Assembly: GCA_900491605.1 (NCBI GenBank)
Contig: UESW01003831.1
Coordinates: 1,117,124 to 1,181,123 of the forward strand
Direction: 5' to 3'
Source: Calamus simplicifolius
Taxonomy: Eukaryota; Streptophyta; Magnoliopsida; Arecales; Arecaceae
DNA: 64,000 bases
Shown piece after piece: positions 37,501 to 48,155 of the stretch. The position numbers and the translations under genes are program-made. Position 1 is the first letter of the stretch; each line of letters opens with the position of its first letter. The notes beneath the pieces are model-generated. The model searched no databases, was not told the origin of the DNA, and worked only from the letters and a program-made list of their open reading frames with translations.

Positions 37501-40443
37501 GATCGTTGAGAACTGAGTGAAGCAACAATTAACTTCTGTAGCTTTTAGAAAATTAAAAATCTTCACAGATCACAGTATACCTCCCACAATATTTGACACT
37601 AACTCCCATAGGGATACCATAGTCATTAAGAATTGAGGCCCTAATCATATCAAGGAATTAAATTTTTGCAGTCCTAGAAAAAGCTCATACCGACCCTATT
37701 TTTGTTTTTATAAATAGAAACGCAAAAATCAAGACAAAAATTGTTTGGTACTATTGTTTCTATCTTCTGTTTTTGGAAACTATTTTCTTATTACTTCTAG
37801 AAAAGAGAATGATTTCTTCCCTTTTTTTAAAGCACAAGAAACTCAAGTTACCCCCCCCCCCCCCCCCCCCCCGGGCGGCCGCGCGAAACACACATGCACA
37901 AAAACCAAAAAAAAGAGAAAAAAAAACCAATTTCTTGATACCCTTCACACCACTATCACCTCCTTTGTCACTGCTGCCTACCTATGCCAAAAGTTGCAAG
38001 AGGGAACCTTTTTGCATGTGTTCGCACAAATAAAAATAATTGGCCACATTTGACATGTTTATATTCTTGAAATAAAATAAAATATAATCAAGAGCTTTGT
38101 TTTCTATTTTTAAATAAGAAAAGTGAAAGTAATGACCAATGAACATAAACTTTTTATTCATTATTGGTTTTCTTGGTTTCATGTTTATCCATGAAAGTAG
38201 CTTATTCATTAGATGTCATGCTTGTGCTTGATTAGCATGACGTGACATTTATTCCAATGAGCCAACTCGGTGATATCCAAGAGTCTGGGAAAGTGCAGGA
38301 CTTACTTAGAAGATAAACATTTGACACATGAATATATTTTCTAAATCTTTTTTGTTTTAAAATTCTTGGGCCCTTCCATGGTGTCAATGAGTTGGCCAAG
38401 CCCAAGCTTGATGTCAGCATTTATTGAAACCTTAGGCCTAAGCACATCCCATCCTGATGTTGATCCATAGATACTGGATCTGAAGCGCTCTCTCTCTCTC
38501 TCTCTTTCTCAATTTATGGGTTTGGCTAGGCCATATTCATCTTTGACTATATTCTAGGCCTAGGCCGCTGCCATTGTTATTTATTTATTAAGTAAGCTAG
38601 GCCTTTAAACCAAGGTTTTAAATCTCATGGAATAGGGGTGGTCTGGCTTTTCCATGGAATGAGATGTCCGACATCCCATTCCATCTTAATCCCCAACTCA
38701 ATCAATCATTGTAGTATTTGCTTGGGATGCTTTTTTCTTAAAAAAATATTATTTGTAAAGCTTCGGTGTTTTATTTGATTTTTAAACATATTTAAACTTA
38801 AAAGTTATATTTTTATGATAAACTAGATATATTTAAAATTGATACTATAATGTATTATGGTCAAGATAGGACAGAATAGATTGGTTAAGATCAGTTCTAG
38901 AATCTTTTTGGGACAAGATATCTTAGTCATATCGGTCCTCATTTCATTGAGACTTGAATCTCTATTTTAAACTACTGGAGTTGCTCTAGCCCTTTGTCAC
39001 CCTTAGACACTATTAACTACTTTTATTAATGCTGATTATAAATAAGCTGACCTTTTGCATGCACTGCATTATCTAACAAAGTCCAATGCTCCATCATTAA
39101 CCACCTTTCCATAAAAATAGGTGAAGCAGAACAAAGGAAAATCTTAAATTTTGTAATATAGCATATAGGAAATGCATGTGTATTCATTTATAAAATAAAA
39201 CATAAGCTGAGAACGGTGCAAGCAAATATAAAGGAAATTCCAACTAGGTTCATCAACATCTTCATCTGTTTCTTGATTAACATAGGTGATAGGTAGTGTG
39301 ATAGGCCATATATTACCAGAGCCATTCATGGTATTGTGTCATATATATTCCAGAGCACCACCATGTTATTCAAAAGGCACCTAAGCCATATGTATATATC
39401 TGTTTCATAATGTGTGCAAGTCAATAATAAAAACATAAAAATACTACTCAAAACATGATACCTCTTGCTTCTTGTTTTTTGACAACTAGTTAGCATTATA
39501 GACATTTGTTTCAGACACATGCCATGCATGTGAGTTCTTGTCCACAACTCCTCGTGATTCTGGCCATATCTTTCCATCGCTTTATCTAGCCATATCTTTC
39601 CTTTATCTGTTTCTTCCCATGCATGATTCCCTTCTCATGTGATTGCATGTGAAATGGTGGAACATCCAAGAACTCTGGGTGATGGCTAGTTGCCCACTCT
39701 CTTTATATATGGTAGAAGATGCAAACATATACCGAGTAGTGCATTGATACTTTCAATCATTGTGCTCTTTGCTTTCTGGTGCTCTTGTATGACATACAAC
39801 TGACATGTGCAAAGTAGTATGATTTGAATGTCTAGAGTTCTTAAACCTGACTGCATCATTTATTTCCAATACCCACCATCTTATAATTGACCCCACTAAG
39901 GGTATTGTAAAATTTATATTTTGGCTAGCACAAGGTGATTTTTAGATTCTGGCAAGCATGAAGCACGTTTACTATTTGGAGTGCATGAAAATTATTCTTC
40001 ATGGACCTTGCAGGATTTCTTTCTTTAAACTAGAGTGCTTGGATTATCTATGTTTATTTTAAAATTGTCAAATTTAGGATGGCTTGACACTGTTGCTATA
40101 ATTTACTGTAAGAAGTTCTGCTATTCTATGTGCAAACATGGCATGTTGGAGAACATGGTAAGTGATTTTGATAAATTGGAAACAGGTGAAGCTAAAGAAC
40201 ATGTTGTACCACACTGCCCGCATAAACTGCCTGGCATGGTCTCCTGATAGCCGTTTGATTGGTACTGGCTCATTGGACACTTGTGTGATCATTTATGAAA
40301 TAGATAGGCCTGCATCTAGCCGGACCACAATCAAAGGAGCTCACCTAGGAGGGGTGTATGGATTAGCTTTCAGCGATGAACACAGTGTGGTGAGTGCAGG
40401 GGAGGATGCATGTGTCCGTGTGTGGAACCTAGTTCAGCAATGA
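23532..40443 (+). CDS. AIP1: Actin-interacting protein 1 (WD40 repeat protein), six exons
   Basis: AIP1 works with ADF/cofilin to sever and disassemble actin filaments in the cytoplasm. Exons by GT/AG borders: 23532-23922, 27755-27916, 29921-30107, 34999-35424, 35991-36398, 40186-40443. They total 1,832 bases, one short of 611 codons; one base is missing after QWSP near 23858 in a C run, and restoring frame there gives about 610 residues, the usual AIP1 length. WD-repeat units are visible throughout: VARFSPNGEWVASADVSGTV, VNCVRFSPDGTKFISVSSD, VLTVSADKTAKVWE, ITVIRYSPDASMFASADA, and finally GLAFSDEHSVVSAGEDACV near the C terminus. They fit the two-propeller AIP1 fold. The splice phases agree at every junction. 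Introns of 3.8, 2.0, 4.9, 0.6 and 3.8 kb are filled with mobile DNA. The start is the first ATG after the TATA box, in AAATGG context. Confidence 0.93.
24161..24236. mobile_element. 76-bp foldback/MITE-like element in AIP1 intron 1
   Basis: Perfect 15-bp terminal inverted repeats (TTAGGGCCTGTTTGG at 24161-24175 and its complement at 24222-24236) enclose a second short palindrome, GCTGTTGGCCAACAGC. Ends of the GGGCCTGTTTGG type are common on plant miniature elements. No clear target duplication, so superfamily is open. Confidence 0.6.
25504..25549. repeat. (TA)n microsatellite
   Basis: About 22 TA dinucleotides in AIP1 intron 1, followed by GA-rich sequence. Confidence 0.95.
28100..29112. mobile_element. 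Nonautonomous hAT-like element in AIP1 intron 2
   Basis: The left end TAGGGGTGGCA and the complement of the right end TTGAGGTGACA match at 8 of 11 positions. The element is flanked by an identical 8-bp duplication CTATGGAT (28092-28099 and 29113-29120), the hAT hallmark. Both ends are GGGTT/AACCC-rich for about 110 bases, a second inverted similarity. The 1,013-bp interior is AT-rich and encodes no transposase. Confidence 0.75.
29650..29717 (+). mobile_element. Truncated Au-SINE-like insert in AIP1 intron 2
   Basis: The 68-bp insert contains AAAGCCTTAATCTC and TTAGGGTTGGCTACATTAATCC, close to the GGGGTCGGCTACATG 3' signature of plant Au SINEs (recalled). It lies between two 22-bp direct repeats, TGAAATTTCCC(T/C)TACAAGG plus TTA, at 29628-29649 and 29718-29739, differing at one base. 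That length fits a retroposon target duplication. Confidence 0.5.
30987..33469. mobile_element. Solo LTR (2.48 kb) in AIP1 intron 3
   Basis: Begins TGTCACGCCCCAGACCC and ends CGGGTATTACA, the ends typical of long plant LTRs, probably Ty3-gypsy (inference). It is flanked by a perfect 5-bp duplication CATAT (30982-30986 and 33470-33474), and no internal retroelement domains are present. That structure is the product of recombination between the two LTRs of a full element. Internal features: a 76-bp direct duplication (about 31669-31820), a GC-rich block (32600-33200) and CT-rich runs (33208-33262). Orientation is not certain. Confidence 0.85.
31669..31820. repeat. 76-bp direct duplication inside the solo LTR
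   Basis: Two copies of a unit with CAGAACACA(T/C)CCTACA, TGTGTGTC(T/C)TCCACATATCT and GTGGGTC(C/A)CGTATCA lie head to tail, differing at several positions. Confidence 0.75.
33469..33620. repeat. 92-bp direct duplication at the solo-LTR edge
   Basis: The phrase ACATATATTTAGGAAACTTA followed by CTGGAAAGCTGTTGAATTC occurs at 33469 and again at 33561 with the same following 20 bases. The LTR inserted at or within one copy of this duplication. Confidence 0.8.
36399..40185 (+). other. AIP1 intron 5
   Basis: 3.8-kb intron without coding content. It includes a 34-bp phrase repeated twice (about 37144-37212, with CGTCC(A/G)TTGCTTTGTCTCA), the poly-C/GGGCGGCCGC block at 37851-37884 and a CT run near 38487. 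Confidence 0.75.
37851..37884. repeat. 22-base poly-C followed by GGGCGGCCGCGC
   Basis: A run of 22 C leads directly into a CCCGGG and GCGGCCGC (NotI-type) block in an otherwise AT-rich intron. It looks out of place and may be a cloning or assembly artefact. Confidence 0.9.
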
Positions 40444-40479
40444 CACATTTTAGCGTGAGACTGGTTTGGTTTATCAATG

Positions 40480-40485
40480 AATAAA
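40480..40485 (+). terminator. AIP1 polyadenylation signal
   Basis: AATAAA 37 bases after the stop codon, in a T/G-rich 3' region. Further poly-A sites downstream are possible. Confidence 0.5.
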
Positions 40486-40925
40486 CAGTTTGCATGTGCG
40501 GTTTCTTGTCATTGGTTTTGCTTGTCGCAATGTCTGATCCCTTGTATTAATGGAGGGGGTAGAAAGAGGTGCCTACCGTTTTAGCCTGGATGTAAATGTG
40601 TCACAGGGCTACATCTCATGATAATGTTCATTGATGGTTAGATGGAGCCCGGTTTCTTTCTTGCCTGGATTACTAGTGCTAGCAGGGTTTTCATTTACGA
40701 AAGGCTGGCTTGTGTCGTGTTTATGTAAGGCCCTTTTGTTCTGTCAAAACCAGTATGAGTTTGAACATCTAAGGCAGAGTGCTTTGAAACGTATTTTGAG
40801 GACCCAGTTTGACATTCTTGATGGCTTGTAAAATTTGTTCATGCTATTGCTCTCTTTTTTGTTTCTTTATCTCTGCGATCTGTTGTTTTAACCGTTAGTT
40901 TTTCGCGTCTTACTTTTTGTTATCT

Positions 40926-40957
<32 letters not shown>

Positions 40958-41088
40958 GACTTGCACGTGTAGAGTTTTTTTTATTTTATAAAAGGGACCA
41001 GTTTCGAAGTCATAAAGTCCTGCCAAGTCCCATGCCTTTATGGCTTTGAAAGCTGCCCGTTTTTGTAACTTTAAGGGGGCGAGGACGC
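40486..41088. other. AIP1 3' flank
   Basis: 3' UTR and intergenic sequence with a (CT)n run at 40929-40956. No further gene. Confidence 0.5.
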
Positions 41089-41097
41089 TTGCTGCAG

Positions 41098-41145
41098 GGG
41101 AGCGGCTAGCCGCGTTTTTCTACCGAGGAGCCCCTCAATTTTTTT
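41098..41145 (+). repeat. Left terminal inverted repeat of MULE A
   Basis: GGGAGCGGCTA, a gap relative to the other ends, then CCGAGGAGCCCC. It is most like the PMD-side end of element B (GGGAGAGGCTA). Confidence 0.75.
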
Positions 41146-41496
41146 TTAATTATTTGTAGCCTTTCTATTTTTATAAAAATTTTAAATTATCCCTTCTTTC
41201 AGCAGTTCCCCTTAAAATTACTATTTGGTCTTCCTTCTTCGCATTCGATTCGTATTGTTGCTCACCTCTTTCGCTCACGGCTCTCCGGCGGCAGCTTTCT
41301 CGGCAAGTAAGGTAAATATTCCTCCTTCCTCTTCCCTTCCTTCCTCTTCCTTCCTCCATCAGTCTTAAGATTTTTTTTTTTTTTTTGCCAAGATCCGAAG
41401 ATCCCTTCCTTTCCGGCGTCTAAATGTGTTCGACGGCTTCTTTTTTTTTTTTTACTCCGTAGCCTCAAGATTCTCCCTCGCTAAGCCTTCCAGCTC

Positions 41497-41520
41497 TGTT
41501 CGGCCAACCATGGCCGAACA
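41497..41520. repeat. 24-bp palindrome, left subterminal of MULE A
   Basis: TGTTCGGCC-N6-GGCCGAACA with perfect arms, about 400 bases inside the left end. A candidate binding site for the transposase (inference from position and recurrence). Confidence 0.8.
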
Positions 41521-41941
41521 GAGGGAAATCCATTCGAAATCTATTTGTCCAGATGGGTCGAACGGAATCAAATAAATTTTCTAGACAATTAAAATTATTA
41601 TAATATTATATTAATAGTATATTATAATATAATATAATTATATAGTATATTATATTAGAATATACTATACTATAATTATTATAATTATAATTATAATCAA
41701 GTATATTATAAAGTATAATTAACATAATCATATATTTTATTATTAATATATTTTTAATAAAATATTATTTTAACATAATTTTAAAATATAATTTTAATAA
41801 AGTATATTATAATATATTATAATAATCAAGTATATTATAAAGTATATTAAATTTATAATATATTAGTATATATTATAATATTTTTATATATATTTTTTGA
41901 TATATTTTTATTTTACTAATGAATATTGCAATGTTTCAGAT

Positions 41942-43891
41942 ATGGATGCTGGCTCCTCACGAGTTAGACCCACAGCGTCTGCCAGGAGACGTAGAACCCA
42001 GGCGATGTTCCTGAGGTTCCTAATGATCTTGTTGCACCATTGCCCCCAGATGAGACAGCAGGCGAGGACATCCCAGCTATGGATATTGATGATGATGAGG
42101 CGGATGGTCCTTGTCCAGGTGGTCCTGAGGATGAGTCCGTCCTTAGGAGTTTCAGGACACATATTGCAGCCTCCATCTAGAGGCAACAGGTATTTATTCG
42201 TTGTTCTACCGTATTTTATTTAATGTATTATTTCGATGCTGTTATGTGTTATTCATGTTATCCATTTATATTTCACAGGAACAGACTCCACTGAAGTGCA
42301 TGAGCCATGCTGCCAAAGTCGGTGAGTAGCAGTGGTGGGCATCAGGGGAATCGAATAGGAGATTTAGGGATATAGTTCAGCAGTCGGGTCTTCTAGAGCT
42401 AGTGCATTGCTCTTATCGGTTAGCCGATAAGATTCTTGTCTTGGGCTTTGTAGAGAGTTGGCAGCCCGAGATGAACACTTTCCATCTTCCCTTTGGCGAG
42501 ATGACAATCACGTTAGATGATGTTGCCGCCATATTAGGGATTAGTGTCATGGGTGCCTCAGTGTCCTTGTCTACAGATAGGATGAGTGATCAGGATGCTG
42601 AGGACCTACTAGTGCAGCTACTGGATGTATCACGGGATGACGCGCGTCAGGAGGTTATATCTGTCTGCGGTCAGTCTGTGAGGTTAGAGTGGCTGAAGAG
42701 TCATTTCCATAATGTATCAGATAGAGATAGCCGCCGTAGGATAGAGTGTGCGGTATGGGCGTATTTGCTTTTTTTTGTTGGGGTGTACACTTTTTGTCGA
42801 TAAAAGCGGGACGAGGGTGCCTATAGCTTATCTTGCTCTGCTATGTCATTTGGATAGAGTGAGCACATATGCCTGGAGTGCGAGTGCTTGGCTCATTTAT
42901 ATCGGCAGTTGGGGATTGCGTCTAGGGCATCCGTTAGACAGATCAGTGGATATATGATGCTTCTCCATGCATGGATTTATGAGCATTTTTCCTTTCTCAC
43001 TCCTCATCCAGCCCTAGACTATACTGATGCTAGGCCTCGCGTACACCGATGGACTCCCGGCACTCCACCCCATTCTACGATGGATCATTTGGTGATTCTA
43101 CGCGAGTCATTGGACGTACTGAGGGCAGATGAGGTATGTACCCTACGACATCCATTCACTTGCATGACCATGCACTTGTGTATTTATATAATTTGTCATA
43201 CATTATCAAACTTATTACGATTTAATATATTTTAGGTAGTTTGGGATCCCCATCGTCTTATTCGGGATGATCGTCCATTCCTTGATATTGCATTCTTTAG
43301 TGGATGCCTGAAGTGCATGGATGTCGTAGAACCCTATCATCCTGAAAGGGTTTTACGACAGTTCGGCAGGATACAGACGATTCCCCGTGCGCCATTGGCC
43401 CCTGAGCGAGCTAGCAGAGGATCGACAGCAGCTTCGTACCGCATCCGGTACGTTTTCTATGAGCAGTTATGGGAGAGGTGGGAGGATCACCTGCTGAGCC
43501 CAGCGAGCAGGAGCCATCCGGTGACCCGACCCTCAGATTGCGTACCGAGATTTTTGGAGTGGTATTCTCGGATCACGCATCTGGCTGTTCACCCTCCGGA
43601 GAGCCGATCCAGTATCTACTCCCGATCACGTCTCGATGATGCTGATGCTGACGTGCTAGGCTGGCGTATTGCAGATGCGCTTGGCCTTTGCACTGGCATA
43701 CTTGATATGGATCGGGAGGAGGCTGCTGCGTCACAGGGGATGCACATGTACGATGTCATATCGCAGATGGAACATGGTTGCAGGGTCAGCATATCTCTAC
43801 GGTGCAGTCTGTTCAGCCTGATATTCCTGGCCCTAGTCATGCATCGCCACAGCAGTCCAGGCGTCGACGACGGCGTGGTGGGGATCCTTGA
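41942..43891 (+). pseudogene. Plant mobile domain (PMD) gene in MULE A (broken)
   Basis: Transposon-borne relative of MAIN/MAIL-type PMD proteins. Start MDAGSSRVRPTASARRR at 41942; an acidic segment (DIDDDEADGPCPGGPEDES) follows in another frame. The first exon ends at GTATTT near 42190; the next starts EQTPLKCMSHAAKVG (about 42280-42320). The core runs through SYRLADKILVLGFVESWQPE, NTFHLPFGEMTITLDDVAAI and LGISVMGASVSL (42400-42565), the signature PMD block, then ARPRVHRWTPGTPPHSTMDH and an exon beginning VVWDPHRLIRDDRPFLD after an intron near 43135-43235. The C terminus is basic (QQSRRRRRRGGDP, stop 43889-43891). Damage: a TAG for the Trp present in copy B (near 42178), a T-run shift near 42770 and others. 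The cellular role of such proteins is not established; PMD relatives act in silencing and genome stability. Confidence 0.8.
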
Positions 43892-44859
43892 TGTACCTTA
43901 TGTATTTTGTATCTTTTAGCACATTATGCATCTTTTTGTAAAAGACATTAAAATTGGAATGAAAATTTTCTTCCTTTCAGTTCAATTTGAATGAAAATCT
44001 TTTTAATTAATATAATATGTCATACATTATATAAAATTGATTGTTGCAATCAAAAGGACATCTACAACTCAATAGTCTCACTAATAATGACATCCGATAA
44101 GATCGTTTGTCTGAACAGGTGAATCCTAGATTCATATGAAGAAGCCCATCCGGAAGCACAGGGTAAATGATGTTTCTACCAATTGCTTGCTATTGGGGGA
44201 ACAGGATGATCCAGTAACAGAAATACCTGCAAAATATATAAATTAGTAAACATAATGAATTATTAGTCACTTAAGCATGATTAAGAGTTGTTCAATTAAT
44301 ACCTCAATAAAATGATTGCCGTTAATAAATGCCACTGCAATATCTTTGCAGGATAAAGGAGGAAGAGGCATCGTAGAGGTAGGAATGTAAGACATTGTTG
44401 CAAGGAGAGGTGGTATAGGACAACGTTATAGCGGGACGCTATAACGTGCCCCATATCCGGCATAGTCATCCACCGGTCAAAAGGTGGATCATTATCAAAA
44501 ATGATAATGCATGCTCAATCTCCTCAAACCTCCCTTCGATAGCAAATAAAGCATGATAGTGCTCTGAATGACATTGCAACTCATTCAAAAATCCTTCCTA
44601 ATACGGAGCCAATCCTCCTCTCCAAATCCCATCAAGTCAGCGATTGCTCTAAATCCGCAGTTGCCGTCAGCTTTAACATCCTTGATATGTTGGATGAACG
44701 GCTTCAACCCATCTGGAATTTGATCAATATAGATTTTTGGCTTATTATATAACTGGGTTCGCTGACGAGAAACCTGCAAACCAATAACGAATGAATTAGA
44801 CGGTAACATAAACATTCTCTTTGTAATAACAAATGGAACGGGTCTGAAAGTTTCCGGCA

Positions 44860-45170
44860 TATGCCAGCATGTACCGGCACGCGTCCGGCACGGGGTCGGA
44901 AGTTGCCGGCACGCGTCCGACACATACCGGCACGGGGTCTGAAAGTTGCCGGCATGTGCCGGCACCAACCGGCACGCGTTCGGCATGGGGTTCGAAAGAT
45001 GCCAGCATGTGCTGGCACGTACCGGCACGGGTCCGGCACATACCAGCATGGGGTCCGGAAGTTGCCGGCATGTGCCGGCATGAACCGGCACGCGACCAGC
45101 ACGGGTTCCGGAAGTTACCGACATGTGCTGGCACGTACCGGCATGCGTGCAGCACATATCGGCAGGGTCC
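44860..45170. repeat. GCCGGCAC minisatellite in the transposase intron
   Basis: Dense, irregular repeats of GCCGGCAC, TACCGGCACG and GGAAGTTGCCGG within the 426-bp intron 45199-44774. The GC-rich repeats keep all six frames open and make false reading frames. Confidence 0.85.
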
Positions 45171-47419
45171 CCTTACTTAGTGAAAGAAATGCTTCTTACC
45201 TTCTTCCTTGGCTGCCTCTTTGGCAATTGCGTCGCTGGTGGAGTGCCCGTACTAGGAGAATAACTATCTTGTACTGAAAGAATCAACTCAAAGGCAGAAG
45301 GATCACGGCGGGTAGATGTATCAACCTTCAATGAAGCACGACCGCGACCAACTGAATGAGTGATCCTTTTGGTAGGTTCTTCAAGAGAAGTACTTTCTGG
45401 GCTAGCAATCTCTCTCAATTTTCTTAACATCTGCAATTGCGAAGACCCATCTAACTGTTTGAATTTCCGAGCAATTATATCTAACTCTGGTTCACAGCTC
45501 AGCTGAATACTTTGCACATTTGAAGCCAGCATCATATCAAGTTTTCTCCAATGAGGATCTATGCAATCCAAGGGAATTGGCCAACCTTCCATCCTGAACC
45601 GTGCAATCTCGTGGCCGCATGGTAAACCATGTGTGCGCCGAATAGCACACCCACAAACTGAATCATCAATACCAACTGAATTGGCTCGGTTCGCTTGAGT
45701 GAGGATCTGATTTAATGCACTTATAGAAATGAAACCTCGCAATTCTTTGAATTCAGCAGGCTTGAAGTCGTGTTGCACGACCGTCAAACTCTTCTTAAAT
45801 GAGGCTTTAATGTCACTATGCTATAACTCAATTAAACTATGTATTTTTGTCCAAGATGATTCGAAATTCCCTTGGCTTGATCCAAGCTGTCTTTTCAGTC
45901 TTGCATGTGCACTTTCAGCCCTGGAAAAGTAACTAAAATTTAATAAAAAGAAGATAACAATTGCGTAATTAAATTATAAATTTCTAAAATTTACCAATTC
46001 CTTGTGATACCTATTAGTTGTCAAATTCCCGTAGTGCCTACATGTGTCCGTCCATGCTGCAACAAATCTTTCCTTGTACTTGCTTAGCCAAGTTTCTGAC
46101 ACATACCATAAAGCATCTGAGTAGGTACTAAACTCTCTCTGGAGTTTTGTCCAGTGATCATTAAACTCATCTTCTGTGATGGACAACACAAGTAAATTCC
46201 AAGTCATTATAAACTTATCCCATTTCTCCTTTGTTTCAAATAACCTTTTGCATTAGGCCAAAACATTCCTACTAATATGCCATCTACATAGCAAATGTGT
46301 TGCCGTAGGAAATACCCTCTGAATTGCATTCAATAGAGCCAAGTCTCTATCTGTGACTATCACCTCAGGCAGAGCATCATCGCCCATGACACTGCACAAT
46401 CTCTCTAATGCCCATGTATAGTTATCTTCTCGCTCAAAGTCCATATACACAAAAGCAATAGAAAATGTCAGGTCGGTTGATGTCACCCCGATAATCTCTA
46501 AGAGAGGAAGACGATATCTATTCGTCTTGTAAGTGCAATCCATTATCAACACACGAGGAAATGCACGTAACAAGTCTATACTGCCAGGGTGTGCCCAAAA
46601 CAAGTCACGCACAGCATCAAACTTGATACAAGTCCTATGCCACTCAATGTAATTACACTCAAATAATTTACCAAGAAGATGTTGCATCTGAGATCTCCCA
46701 ACAATCTCTACAGCCTTGCACTTCTGCCTTGCATTATAAATTGTCTTAATTGTCGTAACATTGAGGGCATCCCTTTGCTTCAAAGTAGATAAAATGTCCT
46801 TAGGCCGAACCAAACTCTTGGACATCTCCACAAGCATTGTAGTCTCCTGTTTAGATAATCGTCCCGCATATGAGTGCCCCTCGAGATGCTTTGCAGCTGG
46901 ATGATTGTGCACACCGCAAATGACCGTTAACATCCAATCATCTGCAGTGTTCAATTTCTTCCCTCCTAAGGCAAAATGACATCCACACTTCTTAGTGCCA
47001 CTGGCCCTGGTCTTTGATCCCTTTTTCTTGATGTGTTTACTTTTGAAAGTACCGCTCCTCTCGCAAGAAAAAATAACTCTTGGTTTCTTAACATTGCTGC
47101 CCGAATCAGATTTTTTGATAATAATAACAAATTCATTCCTCTTTCCGACTTCCCGACACCAATTACACATTTCTTCTCTACTTTTGAATATCTATAAAAT
47201 AAATAGTTTTATGTTGGTAGACAATTTTAAACATTGCACAGTCAAATAATACGAAAATAAATGCAATTAAATTTTACCTCGTAAGTTGTAAATTCATTTA
47301 TGTAATCCATCACACAATCGGAGCTAATCACGTTACATTCGGACAAGCATCGTCCTGCATGATTAAATAATAATTTTAAACCCTAATCATAATTAATAAA
47401 AAATAAAGAATAAACATTC

Positions 47420-47575
47420 TGTTCAGCCACATAGGGCTGAACAGAAGTAATATGTTCGGCCCACCAGGGCTGAACAGAAGTAATATGTTTGGCCTACCAG
47501 GGCCGAGCATATTAAAGTTGTTCGGCCCTGTGTGGCTGAACAGAGCTAACCTGTTCGGTCACACAGGGCCGAACA
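47420..47575. repeat. Five 24-bp palindromes, right subterminal of MULE A
   Basis: Copies at 47420-47443, 47453-47476, 47486-47509, 47519-47542 and 47552-47575, all of the form TGTT(C/T)(G/A)GcC-N6-GGcyGarCA and exactly 24 bases long, spaced 33 bases start to start in a regular phase. Confidence 0.85.
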
Positions 47576-47861
47576 ACGCATGAACCGTGAAAAAAAAAAA
47601 ATTTGACGGCGGATTGTATGCACTAACCTTTACGACCGTAGCACCTTCATAAATTATTAATTGCTTGTCCATTGCTTGATTTCAACCTTATATCGTTTCA
47701 ATCGATGATCCAATGAAGATCCGGAGCGAGGGAGGTGGGACGAAGGTAGCAGGAGCTTTTGGGGGCTGTTTGGGGGGCTCCTGAGGGGGGGGGGGGGGGC
47801 TATTTAGTAGATAGGGTTATTTTGGTCAAAATATTTTAGGGGTAAAATGGCTATTTTTTGG

Positions 47862-47912
47862 CTTTGGCATGGGGGGCTCCTCAGTATATTAGCGATCCAA
47901 ATAGAAGCTCCC
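47862..47912 (-). repeat. Right terminal inverted repeat of MULE A
   Basis: Read inward on the minus strand: GGGAGCTTCTATTTGGATCG, then CTGAGGAGCCCCCCATGCC. Nearly the same as the left end of element B. Confidence 0.85.
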
Positions 47913-48155
47913 TTGCTGTAGGGGAGCTTCTATTTGGCCCGCGAATATTGCTGAGGGCCCCCCATGCCAAAGTAAGAAAATGATCTTTTTACTTCTAATT
48001 TTTTTGGACCAAAATATCCCTACCTACTAACAGCCCCTCCCTCCCTCAAGAGCCCCCAAACAGCTCCCAGAGCCCCTGCTACCTTCCTCCCGCCTGCCTC
48101 ACTCTGGATCTTCATTAGATCGTCGATTGAAGCGATTTAAGGTTGAAATCAAGCA

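Larger units (their letters stand above)
44062..47672 (-). pseudogene. MULE transposase with FAR1-like N terminus, SWIM finger and OTU-like C terminus
   Basis: Exons inferred on the minus strand: 47672-47628 (MDKQLIIYEGATVVK), 47354-47278, 47191-46011, 45920-45200, 44773-44303, 44226-44062. The N terminus has a FAR1-type zinc region (MCNWCREVGKRN, KKCGCHFAL, CGVHNHPAAKHLEGH). The MULE catalytic core follows (VLIMDCTYKTNRYRLPLLEI, VIVTDRDLALLNAI, LLCRWHI). A SWIM zinc finger is CGCAIRRTHGLPCGHEI near 45650-45600. After an intron with a minisatellite comes an OTU-like cysteine-protease segment: DVKADGNCGFRAIADLMG with the expected Cys, and FINGNHFIE with the expected His. About 885 residues would result. 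Defects: a one-base shift in exon 2, TAA near 46255, TAG near 45825 and T-run shifts in the OTU part. Confidence 0.85.
41098..47912. mobile_element. Mutator-like element A carrying a PMD gene and a transposase-OTU gene
   Basis: Imperfect terminal inverted repeats of about 45 bases: the left starts GGGAGCGGCTAGCCGCG and goes on to GAGGAGCCCC; the right, read inward, starts GGGAGCTTCTATTTGG and goes on to CTGAGGAGCCCCCC. It is flanked by 9-bp copies TTGCTGCAG (41089-41097) and TTGCTGTAG (47913-47921), the MULE duplication length. Inside, the PMD gene (plus) and the MULE transposase (minus) point at each other. Subterminal zones hold AT-rich tracts and 24-bp palindromes. Both genes carry a few stops or shifts, so this is a recently disabled autonomous-type element. 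Confidence 0.85.

Noticed and set aside
41089..41097. TTGCTG(C/T)AG as part of the MULE terminal repeat
   Set aside because: It is in direct orientation at all three borders, whereas terminal repeats are inverted; it therefore fits a target duplication.
44585..45157. Long reading frames on both strands (for example 190 codons minus, 138 codons plus)
   Set aside because: They run through the GCCGGCAC minisatellite inside an intron; Cys/His/Arg/Pro-rich low-complexity protein is a by-product of the repeat.
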